Positions 11,481-23,290 of a stretch of 64,000 nt of DNA are shown piece after piece (position 1 is the first letter of the stretch; each line of letters starts with the position of its first letter). The DNA lies in the NCBI GenBank assembly GCA_003508835.1, contig PUFA01000070.1, positions 6,820,001 to 6,884,000 of the forward strand, given 5' to 3'. Origin of the DNA: Eonycteris spelaea (Eukaryota; Chordata; Mammalia; Chiroptera; Pteropodidae). A model generated the notes under the pieces. That model was not told the DNA's origin. It did no database searches and saw nothing but the letters and a program-made list of their open reading frames with translations. Made by a program: the position numbers and the translations under genes.

Positions 11481-12539
11481 TGGGAAAAAATTTCATATGA
11501 AGTTTTTGGTAATCCCCAGTGAGAGAGTCTTATTGAAGATCCCTGGAGTTCTGGAGCAAGATTATGCTATCTGCACATAAATACAGTGACCACGAGGCAG
11601 AAATTGAGACTTTGAGCTTCTGCCCTCACAATGCCAGGCTCTACAGTATTTGAAGTCTTAATCCACACAAAGGCACACTTTTTCCAAGGTCCACAGCAAG
11701 GTGTCCACTGAATGATAACCCGTGGCTGCTGCTTGGCAACTTTGAGTGCCTAATGTCCAATGACCAACAGGAAAGAACAGGAATTACTTTCCTGGCAGGA
11801 GAATTTGATTCTGATCATTAGCGGGAAATGGGGCTACTGTCACATCATGGAATAGAAAGGAATACATGTGAAATTCAGGTGATTCACATAAGCATCTATT
11901 GATAATCCCTTATCTAATTGTGATATAAATAGGTACATCAACCCCAGGCTGAGAAAGGCATGGTGACCAGAGGCTTAGGCTCATTGGCAGTGAGGATCTG
12001 GTTCACACCATCAGATAAGTCATTGATGTTAGCAGAGAGGTAGCTGATGTGAAGGAAACCTAGAATGTACAGTGGGGGAGAGAAGAGATCACAACTGAGT
12101 ATCAGTGTTGGCTCCAAACATGACTCTTGTGACAGCAGCTGTCATTTGTCTCACTAACCTCTCACTTCTAAGAGTCACCTCTGGAAGAGAGGCCCACAGA
12201 AATGCTGCTGTACTAGGAGTTACTTCTGGAACCATACACGAAGAAGCAGATGCCAGTGGTACAAAGGGTGAACTGTGATAGATATAGAGATGTACCATCC
12301 AGACACCCTTCGAAGACTGACTGCTGCAGGAACTGTCATCAGCAGACAGCCTCCAGTGTCACTCCTTCGGGACTGGCCTGACCTACAAACTACTTCACCT
12401 GCACTGGTAACTGAGCGAGTCAGGGATGGTAGGCCTGGCCATTTTACCCCACCCCTGGGCACTTTAGGTGACTTGGGTTTGATTTACCTGTTTGTTTACT
12501 GTCTCAACTGGTTAAGGGAAGATCAATAGATACCATGGA

Positions 12540-12722
12540 GATCACCAGATTTCTCTCTGGAGCTCTATGCTGAATTGGCCAAGGCTTGGTTGGGTTTACA
12601 TTACAGCTGGATTTCTTCCTCTGCCTAATCTTGCGTATTCCCCCTTCACTCCACTAATAAACACCTTGTCCACTAAATGCAGTGTCATTTTTGCTTCTAG
12701 AGAACCTAACCTGTAACATACC
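12540..12722 (+). repeat. Likely 3' LTR of the ERVL copy
   Basis: This has an LTR-like end with 'CACTAATAAACACC' (poly(A) signal at about 12654), then a short U5 finishing 'AGAACCTAACCTGTAACA'. It is on the same strand as the ERVL body and in the right place for its 3' LTR. It differs enough from 9640-10105 that pairing is not proven. Confidence 0.45.
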
Positions 12723-13025
12723 AGTTTAAAAATGCAAACCAGATGCTGTCTCTTTCTGCCTTCAGGGTCCACATTCAAAAAACAAAATTATGTGTTAATT
12801 CCTCCTCATAAAGAATACACAGTATCATTAAACCAGCAATAAAACAAAACAAGTTAATATGCAATTTCCCATTCCTTTCCTCTTTAAAGTCTGGTCATCT
12901 CTTGAACCACATACTGTAATTTAAAATTGTTGTGGATTAAATCACTCATACGTGGGTCTTTTTTTTTTTTTGTCTTGTTTTTTTTACTTCTATTAGCAAG
13001 CCCACCTTTCCAAGTGATTCATGTT
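12723..13025. other. No recognised feature
   Basis: AT-rich with a T-run at 12959-12972. Confidence 0.4.
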
Positions 13026-13205
13026 CTTAATATTTTTTATTCAGGTTTAGTAAGGTATAATTTAGCCCCAAGAAAATGTACTCGTTTTAAGTAAATTGTC
13101 ATATGAATTTTGGCAAATGCATAGTTTTGTAACTCCTACCAGAATCAAGTAGTTAATCTATACCCTTCACTCCTAGCCCTAGGCAAACACTGACTTGCTT
13201 AGCTT
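13026..13205 (-). mobile_element. L1M fragment, antisense
   Basis: Diverged reverse-strand L1 3'-end sequence ('CAGGTTTAGTAAGGTATAAT', 'GTAACTCCTACCAGAATCAAG', 'CTAGGCAAACACTGACTTGC'). Confidence 0.6.
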
Positions 13206-14245
13206 TTTGTTTTATATTGTTTTAACTTGTTCTTTTTTTTTTTTTCAAGCTGATTTTTTCCCCTTTCTCTTGACATTTTATCCTCTTTCACAATCTTGCC
13301 TGGTATTTTTAGGCTGACTCTACTTTAGTGACATCAGGCAGCCCCTCAGGAAATGGCTCCCTTGCTTCTTCTGGAACATTTTATATTCACCTGAGGAGAA
13401 TTTCTATTGTTGCGTGACATGATGTGTTAACCCAGCTTCCACATTACTTGGCTCTGGGGCCTTACCTTTTGCCTTTTCCTATCAGTCAAGCTAGCTCCTT
13501 CTTTCTCAGAGTTCATTGCTTTAAGATTCTCACAGATTCCCCACTTGAACTGAATAATCACATAGAGAGCTCCAGGACTCATGAAATCAAATGAATTTAT
13601 GTTTCAACTCTAGTAACTCCGAGTATATCACCTACTTTCTCCCTATAAGTTTTAGATTTAAATAGCTTATTGCTTCATTAAATTCTAAGTCCATTTAATG
13701 GGAAACACCTTTACTGCTAGAAATTGATCTAAAAAAATTATAAAGAATAAGAAGTTTATTTTTAAATGAGAGAAACTAATCCTAATTCAAGACTTCATCA
13801 GACTACACCTGGATGACTTAAAATACTCTTCTAAATGATTTCCTACCTCTAATCTTATTCTACCTTTAGCATTTCATCCTTTGCAAGTATTATCTTTCTT
13901 CCTGTTAAAATCTTCCAATAAAAGTGAAGAATTATTAGAAAATGAAGGCTAAAGAGAACACGTATGACATGTGTGGCATCTAAAATAGTATGCAGCGTCA
14001 TTTAAAATAATGCCTCTGTTGCCTACCCAATTAATATAATAGCTTTTATTTCGCAAAGCCCATTCAAGAAAAAAATATAACATTGTAATATTTGCATTTC
14101 CACTGTAGCAATAATTTGTGGTTCATGTAATGTTTTCCCATTCATCCAGAAGTAAGTATAATAGAATGCGATTTGGAATTTAGGGGAATCATATGTTCTT
14201 GTAATTTTCCATAGTTGGAGAAAAGAAATACAGGTATGCAATATT
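13206..14245. other. No recognised feature
   Basis: Mixed-composition DNA. 13270-13560 is somewhat richer in G+C but shows no exon structure or repeat that I can name. Confidence 0.4.
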
Positions 14246-14700
14246 ATTTGCCTTTGTGGATGAAAAAAAGATTCTATGAAAAGAAAACCTCACGGGGTAA
14301 TTTGATCATAAATTCCAAACTGGGTAGGTCCTGGTGGGTTCTCACACCCCAGGCATGTAACTTCTTTAGTTAAAGGCTTATTTTTGCCTTAAGCAAGCCC
14401 TTTCCATTGTGTCTGTGCATCTAGGTTAACAAACCTTTGAAATGCTGACCCTTCCTTCTAAAGACGACCACTCTCAAGAGAACACATAATATTAACTATC
14501 TTGTAATCCAATCCCCTCCTTGCTGTTTACCACTTTTATGTAATCTTCCTTATATTCCCTCCTTAATTTCAAATGCATAAAAGAAACTGCAAAACTGTCA
14601 TTCTCCAGAGCATTTGGGATCTTCCTCCCTGGCGTATTCATCAGTTTTGGCTCAAATAAACTCTTACAAAAATTCTCTACAGGTTTCTTGCAACACCTTA
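14246..14700 (+). repeat. LTR, family A copy 2
   Basis: Runs from TTTGTGGATGAAAAAAAG to TTTCTTGCAACA, with AATAAA at 14655-14660. It is a full-length homologue of 1282-1682. A possible 4-bp duplication, CCTT, lies on either side, as expected for ERV1. Downstream DNA shows no provirus body, so it is probably a solo LTR. The 113-residue open frame on its minus strand is spurious. Confidence 0.7.
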
Positions 14701-15334
14701 GTGAATCATAACATCCTTTATTAAGAGTTTTCAAATAAGAATCTAAGGAGGGCAACCTATAAACTCTATAAATCAGGGTTAGATGAAAATAATCATCTGC
14801 TATTTTTTCTGGGAAAACATTTGGTTTTCTCATTGCTGTTTAGAATAATAAACAGCTCACAAACCCATTTGTTCTCAGTCCCAATTAATTTAATTTGAAC
14901 AATTATGCTCAAATTTCTTATTTTCATTTCCTAAATTATAATTATAAAATATAATTAGCCTTAATCTTAGGTTTAGATTTATTATTTTTTATAGATGGAA
15001 ATATTATAATATTCTGGGTAAATTTTCAAACAAAGTACCCCTGTGTCTTCTCTATCTAATATTATCTCATGAATATCATTTTTATATGTGCATTACTGGG
15101 TAATGATTAATAGCTATCCCTTACAAAATAAAGCTTGAATAGGTGATTAGTCAATATACTTGAAAGTAGAAATACTTGCCTGCGATTATATTTTAAAATA
15201 ATTCTCCCGACTTTAAATAGGTGAGGTCTATTCTGTGCTTTTTACCAGCCAGATCCATATAATCTCAAAAATAGAATCACTAATTCAACAAATATCTACT
15301 TAGAGTTTTTATGTGCAACAAAAATGGAAACAAT
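14701..15334. other. No recognised feature
   Basis: AT-rich sequence with no assignable content. Confidence 0.4.
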
Positions 15335-15575
15335 AGACATTTCAGGAGTGCTCACTACACATTAGGAACTCTGTTAAAATGTTACATACGTTACTTAATT
15401 AATCTTCATAACAAACATAAGAGAAAGATTGAACTCCATTTTGCAGTTAAGGAGACAGAAGCATATAAATCTTAGAGACTATGCCCAAGTCACATAGCAA
15501 ATCAGGAACATCCAGTCTACTGAAGCTTATGAGTCTAGAGTTTGTGCTATTACTCAGTATGTTATAGCACTTGGA
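15335..15575 (-). mobile_element. MIR SINE, antisense
   Basis: Reverse of the MIR core: 'TTAATCTTCATAACAAACATA', 'CCATTTTGCAGTTAAGGAGAC', 'CCCAAGTCACATAGC'. It is ancient and diverged. Confidence 0.75.
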
Positions 15576-15814
15576 TCTTTTAGACCATAGGTACAAAGAT
15601 GAATGAGAAGTGCCCTTTGCTTCAGAAAACATTACCACATAGTAGATTATCTAGATAGAACACTTATATAAGTAATTATAACTAAAGATGATTAAAAAAA
15701 ATAACAATAAAAACTAGCATAAGGGTCCAGATCAAGTAGTATAGCAACCCAGGCTAGAGTGGTTGGATCAACTTCTTATGGTTAAAGGAACCAAGGATGG
15801 TTTCTTAGAGGAGA

Positions 15815-16045
15815 GAAAGGTAGCACAGTACAATAATTAAAAACATTAGTTACTTGGATTTAAATCCAAGCTCTGCTACTTATTAGCTGCATGATCCTGG
15901 GTGTCCTTTAAGAATTCAATTTTTTCATCTATAAAATGTAAATAATAATAATTGTTTTATAGGATTATTGTGAAAATTAAAAGAGCCAACATTTAGAAAA
16001 CAGGTAGAATCATGCCTGGCACATACTGAGTACTATTTGTCTATT
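15815..16045 (+). mobile_element. MIR SINE, sense
   Basis: Nearly full MIR: a head near 'AGCACAGTACAATAATTAAA', the core 'CTCTGCTACTTATTAGCTG' and 'TTTTTTCATCTATAAAATG', and the tail 'CATGCCTGGCACATACTGAG'. Confidence 0.85.
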
Positions 16046-16476
16046 TGCTTAAAGATAACATTTTGAATAGGACCTTAAAAGAGAGAAGTAAATTGCCTTT
16101 TAACATTGAGAAAAATGAGATGAGACAAGGTAAGGATTAGCATTTTTTTGTGAATTTAAATCTTCCAAGTTACCATGGAAGTTATTAAGATTTAAATTTT
16201 AAAGAGCCTGAGACTCAGAGGGGTAATATTTGCACCCAAATTCATAGCATACATGAAATTAAAACAATTCTAATTCATAACATCTAGCAATTTGCAAAAT
16301 TAACTCTGAAGTTCTCTGCATCTACCACAGCCTTTAACTGAGCCTATTTCTTTCTTTATATTTAACATCACTAGGACCTGCCATTTGTACCTCCATAATC
16401 TTTCCTGAATCCACCTTCTTTTCTCATTTCCAACTTTCTTTGTCTCTCTATTCCCCTTAAATTATTCCTGCAACCT

Positions 16477-16507
<31 letters not shown>

Positions 16508-17702
16508 TTCTCTTTCCAGTTCCCCCAATGTCATTTTCACTTGAAAGAATAGATTTGAATCTGTTGCTTCACAGATCATATATTCAAAAGCCTCACAATA
16601 CCAAGAGAATGCAATCCGCATTAAAAAAATAATCAAATAAACGTCTGTGTCTAATCTCTCACAGAATGACTCTGGCTCTCTGAGCCAAATCATTCCACTT
16701 CACACATTCTTGGCAGTCCGAGATATCTGTTGTGCTCTCTGTCTGCTGTCAAGTCAACCTTTCCTCTTGACTGATTTTATAACATGATGTAATCAACTTT
16801 TCTAATAGTCTCTGAATTCTAGAAAAAAGACTGAATGAATCCACGATGAATCTATGACAAAATAAACAAAATGAACACAGTGACCACAGCCCCAAAGGCT
16901 TAAATAAAAGACTAGAATCTTAAAAGGAGACATTTTTGGGAGAACTGTAAAAAGTAGAGGATTTTTTTTACCTCTCCCTGACTTTTTATTTGAACATTTA
17001 TGAGGGTTTGGGGATGTACATTTGCGAGGGTACTGTTATATGGGTTCTCAGATACTTGGAAGTGTAAGCGAACTTAGAAACACAGAAATCCACCTCTACT
17101 CCTTGCTTGCAGAAGACTGGATCCTGGAGCTGGTGAAGAAACTTGGACAGCAGGGAAGAGAGAGTATGCTGATTTCTGAATCTGTACAACTGCCATTTGC
17201 TAAACCAAAGAAACATGAGATTCCCCACAAGGCAATCGGATGCCAGGGAATGTACCTAGGTTTGAGTTGTCTCAAAGGGACCCCTACTTAAGAAGTTCTA
17301 TGATATATTTCCAGGAGATGGAAGCTGAAGAAAGGTAGTAAGAAGTCAGCCTGCACATTTGCCCACATCAGAAAACTGAGAAAGTTTACTTAAGGCTGGA
17401 TTAAACAGCCCTATTGAGTAAGACTTTTGCCAACTTTCCTCTAAACTCTGCTCCACCCCTGGCCATACACAAAGAAGAGAGAGAAACAAGTAAACAAAGA
17501 TTAGATCAATTACTTCTTCACAAGAGCAGGTTCTTAGGGGGAAAAAAAGATAGGCTTAAATTAGTAGAAGAGGAGATACTTTCATTTGAATCAGACTGCT
17601 TAATTTTTAAGAGTGGTGTCAAAGTGATGCAGGACAGGGCAAATTCTTCCAAGTGGGGGAGGCCAAGCCTGGCACAGAGAAAGAAGAGAGTTCTTGGCAG
17701 AG
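16046..17702. other. No recognised gene or named repeat
   Basis: It includes a TCTG/TC microsatellite at 16477-16516. The G+C-richer part at 17000-17700 holds two open frames (17022-17291 and 17414-17707) with no family signature, no splice context and no codon pattern that would support a gene. Confidence 0.4.
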
Positions 17703-18317
17703 TGTAAGAAAGTATTCAAACATACACCAAAGTCAGAGCCCAAAGGCAAGTTTATTAGGGAGGGGGTAACACTCCACCGGCAGAGAGAGCATGGTCACCT
17801 CTCAAAGGCAGAGGGTGAGAGCGCCTGAGAGAGACTCCGTGGGGCAGAGAGAATAGAGAGAGATGGGGATGATGAAAGACAGAGTTAAGGCACTGAGAGG
17901 GACTCAGTGTGGGGAATTTAGGTTATATTATTCTTTAGTTCCTGTGAGTTATAGTTTAAAGACTTTGTTTATTCATTTCCCTTTGTATGGACATATAGTG
18001 AGGAAGGGTAAGAGTATGTAGTATAAAAAGGTAAGAATATATAGCATGAAAGGCCTGCTGGCGGGTCAGCCTTTAATGGTTTTATGATTTTAGCCATAGG
18101 GAATGAAATATTTTTTTTCTGTGTATGGCGCCGCTTAAAGACTGTTTTTCCTGTTTTCCCTTCAGGGTATTGGGGAAATGGGTTGTTAGCAATCTTGGCA
18201 GAAATCTTCCTTTGCTCTGCAGGTATTCTTGTGGTCTGGCTCCAGAGCTGATCAGGATATCGCAGTCTCTGTTTATTGCTTGATTTAACATTTTAGTTCT
18301 CTTGTTTCCTCCCTACA
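17703..18317 (-). repeat. LTR, ERV1-like, minus strand
   Basis: On the minus strand it starts TGTAGGGAGGAAAC and ends ACTTTCTTACA, giving TG...CA ends 615 bp apart. AATAAA lies at 17751-17756, about 50 bases from the end, as expected for an R/U5 boundary. No matching target duplication is seen. Confidence 0.65.
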
Positions 18318-19515
18318 TTAAAAGTTACAGAATCTTCCTGAGATATCATTAACCGGGAGAGTATCTCATTTAATAAACATTTGTTCATAGATTTCTTCCC
18401 AGCAGAATCCAAACTTGCTTAAAACGCTACCATTTAAAAAGAGACCAATCAAAAGAATACACTCATTAAATTCTATACTTTACATATGTCTTAATCACTT
18501 TGCAATAAAACTCTTTTGAAGTAGTTGTTTGTACTGCCCATCTCCACTACCTTCATCACCTTCCTCCAATATTCCTCAATGCTGTGCACTCCTGCTTATC
18601 CAACCTCCCCTTAGCTGAAGCAAGTCTTGATGCTTTTCGTTTTCTAAATGCAATGGATATTGTTCAGTGGTTTTATTTGATACCTCACTAGTATGTAACA
18701 CTTGACAGGCAACTCTATCCGTGAAAAGTTCTTCCATTAGCTTCCATTACACTGCACTCTCCTAGTTTCCCTGCAGATTGTACCCAGGCATTTCAGTCTT
18801 CTTATAAGATCATTCTTTTCTTCAAACAATTAGATGTAGAAGTTTCTTACGGCTTGGTGCTAGGACATTTTTATTAAGAAACAAGGCTCAGAAAGATTCT
18901 CTTACCCTCTTCCCTTACTTTACATGCTCTTCTTCAATAATCTCATTAATATTTGCAACCTTACTTATCTTCTATATGTCAATGTTGTTGTTGTTTTCAA
19001 TTTATTTTAAGTTAACTTAAAATATGTATAGTTAACAACGTACTGGATATTTCCAATTAAATTTCTCAAATGCACCTCCGATTGTACATGTTCAGAGCTA
19101 ATCTCACACTCTTTAGCCTCTAACATGTCTCTTCCAATTCATTCAGTGATATAAGCCACAAATTTTTAAGTCTTCCCTGATACCTGCTTGTCAACCTTCA
19201 TATCCACTCTTTTATATACACACTTTTCTCTATTTTTAGTGGAATTTACCCTATTTCATATTTTTCTGCACCATTTTACTTGTGCCCCCTGGCTAATCTC
19301 CCCATTTCTACATTGCCCTCCTCTAATCTATTTTCCATAAGGAAGCCAAAGGACTTTAAAATAAAAAAACTAAAAGCAAGTAATGCACTACTCTGCATAA
19401 ATCTGTTTATTGTTTCCATTCCTCTTAGAATAATTACAATAAAAAACTCTATATGTCTTTTGCAGATGTTGTTGCTAATTCCCTATGTAATATTTATTCA
19501 CTCCATTTTCCTTAA
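18318..19515. other. Mostly unclassified, with an ancient repeat piece at about 19300-19460
   Basis: The part at 19300-19460 ('TCCATAAGGAAGCCAAAGG' onwards) resembles a widespread old mammalian interspersed repeat that I cannot name. The same family recurs at 36720-36960. The rest is not assignable. Confidence 0.35.
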
Positions 19516-19519
19516 TAAC

Positions 19520-19981
19520 AGAACCCTTATTTTATTTGGTGACATGGCAATACACTCAGCTAAAAACTGTAATTTCTAAACTTCCTTGTAATTAAATGAC
19601 ATTATGTGGCTGAATTCCTGCCAAGGAAACGTAAAAGGAAGTTCAGCTTTGTGTCTTTGGAGAAGGCTCCTTATTAGGGCATAAACCTTTTTGTTTCCTC
19701 ATTTTTCCTTTATCTTCCCTGGACTATAGAAAGAATGTATGGTAGTTTAAGAAGTCATCTTGAACCATAAAATGATATGAAGATAAGTCATAACCTAAGG
19801 ATATTGAAACAAAAAGATAGTAGATAACTGTCAGATCAGGCCAGGACTTCCTACTTCCCTACCTTTTTCTTTTCTTTTTATGAGAGAAAAACTAAACTTT
19901 ATCTTTTTCCTAAGCTCTTGTTGTTTCTGAAATGGGATATCAGCAGCCAAGCGCAATTCCTAATTGCTGCCATAATCCTAC
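19520..19981 (+). repeat. Ancient LTR-like repeat
   Basis: A segment with the pattern of an old MaLR/ERVL-type repeat: 'TTCCTTGTAATTAAATGACAT', 'AAGTCATCTTGAACC', then 'GAGAGAAAAACTAAACTTTAT' and an ending near 'GCCATAATCCTAC'. It is heavily diverged, and the family is not determined. Confidence 0.4.
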
Positions 19982-20774
19982 TGTTACTGGAGAGTGGGGT
20001 CCTCTCCCAGCGCACTGTCCAGGTTCTTGATGTCTCGAACAAAGAATTGAGCAAGACACCGAAATACAGTAGAAAAGAAAAGTTGTGTTAGAAAAAGGAA
20101 AGTACACTTTCAGATTGGAGGCAGGCCTGAGCAAGATAAGCATGGCTCAAAAGGCCTGGTAACAAAGACTTCAGGGTTTTTATCCCTTTTTGCTATGGGT
20201 GGTTACTTAGAGTGGGCTTCCTTGATTAACAGCTAAGATTGACAGGACTCAGTGATTCATCATTTTGCTTTCTGTGCATGTTTGTTCCCAGAATTCAGTC
20301 TGTTATAATAACATTAATGAACTTCTGGGCATATGCATCATATTATAATAATGGTATAATGAGGCTCAAGTGAGTTGAAGGTTGTTGGGGTCTTCATTGT
20401 ACAGGTGCGAGTGACTGGCTTAAACGGGTACCTAAATCTCTGCCTACTGGTTTCTTTGTGTGAATTAAAAAAATGCCTTCTGGCTTGCTTAATTGTGGGC
20501 AGATTAGGGTGGATCCTTTCTAAGATAGGATGACCTTAGTGTCTTTGCAGGCAGACCTGAAACCCCCAACTAACTGTCCTGCCTACCTCTTTTCTAAGAG
20601 CCATGAACCCCCTTATTATCAGTATGGATGTTGAGGGACAGGAGGTCTTTTCTTTCATATCTGCTTCCTGCTGAGAATGGCCGTAGTCCCTGCCTACAGG
20701 GGTTTCATGGAGCTCTTTCCCTTCCTGCCTCAGCCAGGGTGAGGGTTTGGGTTTCCTGCTGAAACGCCACCTCA
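19982..20774 (-). repeat. LTR, ERV1-like, minus strand
   Basis: The plus strand starts TGTTACTGGAGAGTGGGGTCC, so the minus strand ends ...CCAGTAACA. The block 'TCTCGAACAAAGAATTGAGC' with the following AGTAGAAAAGAAAAG is typical of R/U5 in a gammaretrovirus-like LTR read in reverse. The other edge lies near 20769-20774. It is inserted at the end of an older LTR-like repeat. Confidence 0.6.
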
Positions 20775-22104
20775 GTCCCTAGACAAGGAAAAGAAAACAC
20801 AAACTCATTATTTAAATCATGCATCTATTAATTTATATTATTGATTTGCCTATTAAGTGAGTAAAGGGAAACAGGCTTGGTTAATATATTTCTTAAAGAG
20901 TAAAAAGAAAGATCTTTAACTTAAAGTCCCTCCCCGCCCCCCGCCCCGCCCCCTCCCACACACACAGACTCTAAGGGCCCTCCCTGCCTGGCTTAACACC
21001 ATTTCAGTTTAGACCTTTATTAATAGCCAGAGGATCTGAGTTGCCAGGGCAATTATAAAGAGTTGAGGGAGGGGGCCTCTTTCCTAAAGAAAGGGGGGAA
21101 GAAAACTAGGTTTCCTAAAAAGATTAACTCTGCAAGAGATATCCCATTTCATTTCCTGCTGAAAGATTAAGAATTTTACAAGTGATGTCCTGTCTCACTA
21201 CCCTACCTACTTATAGAAGTAGAACTGTAATATATCATTAATCTGGTACACTTCTGAGAGTGTGAAGGGCAATGTTAATTACTAATTATTATTATTATTT
21301 ATTATTTATCTTAAACCTAAACTATTTCAGGCAACTGGAATATATGTTCAGCCAATTTATAAAGCTCTGTGTGATCTATTGAGCTTCATCTCTTGCCACC
21401 ACCCTCACACTCAGTACGCATCATTAATTACATTTCATTTCTTGGACCATATCAGATTCTTTTCATATCCTAAAGTAGTTATAAGCTTAAGAATATTTCA
21501 AAATATCTGCAATAATTCATATGTAATATAAATAAATCTATGATTTTGTTAGTGTCAAAGTTGAAGATAGTGCCGTGGTTTATGGTTTAAAGACAACACT
21601 TGCTTTAGTCAGAGATTAATGAAAGTTAAGTATATATTTTTGATCCGAGTTTGCTGACGCATGAATTCTATCCATGGATCTTATGGTGGGGGGGAACCAT
21701 GAATTCTGTCTAAGGACCCTAGGTTAATAATTCCTGCTTTAAAGCATGTTCAATCTATAGCAAGCAGCCGTGCAAAAAAATGCATTCTTTTTAATATTAT
21801 ATTTGAAATGAATCATTCTAAGAATTGAAACCAATTACTGGTTCTTAAAGAATTTGTATTCTGAAAGAGATAGATATGTAAACAAAGTATAAAGCTAGAT
21901 ATAATAGCTGTTATATGTTGTATTAAAAATTCTCTAAGTGTCAAGTGGAAGAACAATGGAATAGTAGAGATTATTAAACAGGCAACTATATTACATATTC
22001 AGGCTTGCTTTTTAAGATGGGAACTTTGGCAGCATTATAAAGAACAAAATTATTTGGAGACTACTGGTGATAATCATGGAGGGAATTTCTTATTAAAGAA
22101 AAAT
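20775..22104. other. No recognised feature apart from a C-rich tract
   Basis: AT-rich overall. The C-rich tract at 20926-20967 is listed separately. Confidence 0.4.
20926..20967 (-). promoter_or_regulatory. C-rich tract: G-quadruplex/GC-box-like on the minus strand
   Basis: The minus strand carries six G-runs of three to six bases separated by single A or C bases, including GGGGCGGGGC (a GC-box, Sp1-like). The predicted structure follows from sequence alone. No promoter function is shown, and no gene follows. Confidence 0.45.
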
Positions 22105-22510
22105 TTTACTTTGGCCCATTTAAAAAAATTCAATTTAGTAAATTTTAAAAATCTTATCGGCTTTATTCAATGATTTATGAATCAGGCAGTATCCACTCTA
22201 GCAGACAGAAAGGTGCTTTGAGGGGCTGTGCAAAATAAAAGACTTTTAAAGACAAGAAGGAGTGGGAACAAGAAAGTTATACTAGGCAAAAAAGTGATAT
22301 GGTTATTGCAATATTACTTCCCTATAGGAGGTGACAGAGGTCTATCAGGCAGATTAGCTAACTCATGCTATCAGGCAATTCCTGATTGAGTGCTTTACGA
22401 TTCCATTTCTGGGAGAGCTGAAACTATAATTAAATCTCAGTTTGGTAATGTTGGGCTTAACATAAATAATATCATTTTGGGCCTGTTGTCTTGTTTTCAA
22501 TAACTCTTTA
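22105..22510 (-). repeat. LTR-like repeat, antisense
   Basis: 'GGCTTTATTCAATGATTTATG', 'AATCAGGCAGTATCC', 'GGGCTTAACATAAATAATATC' and 'GGGCCTGTTGTCTTGTTTTC' match the reverse-strand pattern of an ERV1 LTR, including AATAAA in reverse near 22160. Boundaries are approximate. Confidence 0.5.
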
Positions 22511-23290
22511 CTATTCACTGTACTATATCATTTCTTCTTTCATCCTCATTCTATGTTCACACTTTTTATTGTAACAGAATATTTAACATTATGTATATTT
22601 ATAATTATTTTTAATTCTTGAAAAAATGTACAGAAATTTCACACTTAGTTTGTATTAACTTCATGTCTCTGTCTCAAAGATATCGTATAAAGATTTTCAT
22701 TATACTCTCACAGTATAGTCTCTGCCCATTTTTAAAAAATACATATTTTACCTTTTCTGGTTAATTTTAGGCAATATATTTATGGTCTAAGATTTTCCCT
22801 TCAGACACTACTTTATCACAAAATCATAATACTTTAGTAGTCCTCATTTGCATTACCATTAAAAATAATAATGCCATAAACTCTTTTTCTCTATTGTAGC
22901 TTCTTTATATTTTCCCCTCTCATTCTACTTCCCAACAACCTTCTGTCATTGTGAAAGATAAATTCATTTTCTTTGGTGCACTCAAAAATAGGGGGTTTCA
23001 GGTCTTCCCACATGCTTCTTATTACAGGAAAGTTAATATTAGCATAAATCAGATGATTAAGATTTGAGAAACAGAAACACCAAAAAATCCTTTAAAAATG
23101 TTCCTATAACATCTTAAAGGTGTTTTAAATGTTCGATAAAAGTAGGTATTATGTTTTAGTTCTATCAATGTCTTTTGAAATATGTCATATAATATCCTGA
23201 GTTCCTGCATTTTCTTAATCTTTATATTATTTCAGCTTTTTGTCTATCTTATTTTTAGAGGTTAGCTATTTTTATTAAACCTTTTTATCT
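22511..23290. other. No recognised feature
   Basis: Very AT-rich with no named content. Confidence 0.4.

Larger units (their letters stand above)
10106..12540 (+). mobile_element. ERVL endogenous retrovirus, decayed internal region
   Basis: It starts with a tRNA-Leu-like primer binding site ('TGGTACCAGGAAGGG', about 10108), as in ERVL. A pol remnant is clear at about 10880-11480, and the stretch beyond is presumed to be degraded pol and downstream sequence. Stops, indels and a CA microsatellite interrupt it. ERVL lacks env as a family. It is old and non-functional. Confidence 0.65.

Noticed and set aside
14492..14833. 113-residue minus-strand open frame
   Set aside because: It lies almost wholly antisense to family A LTR copy 2 and has no family signature.
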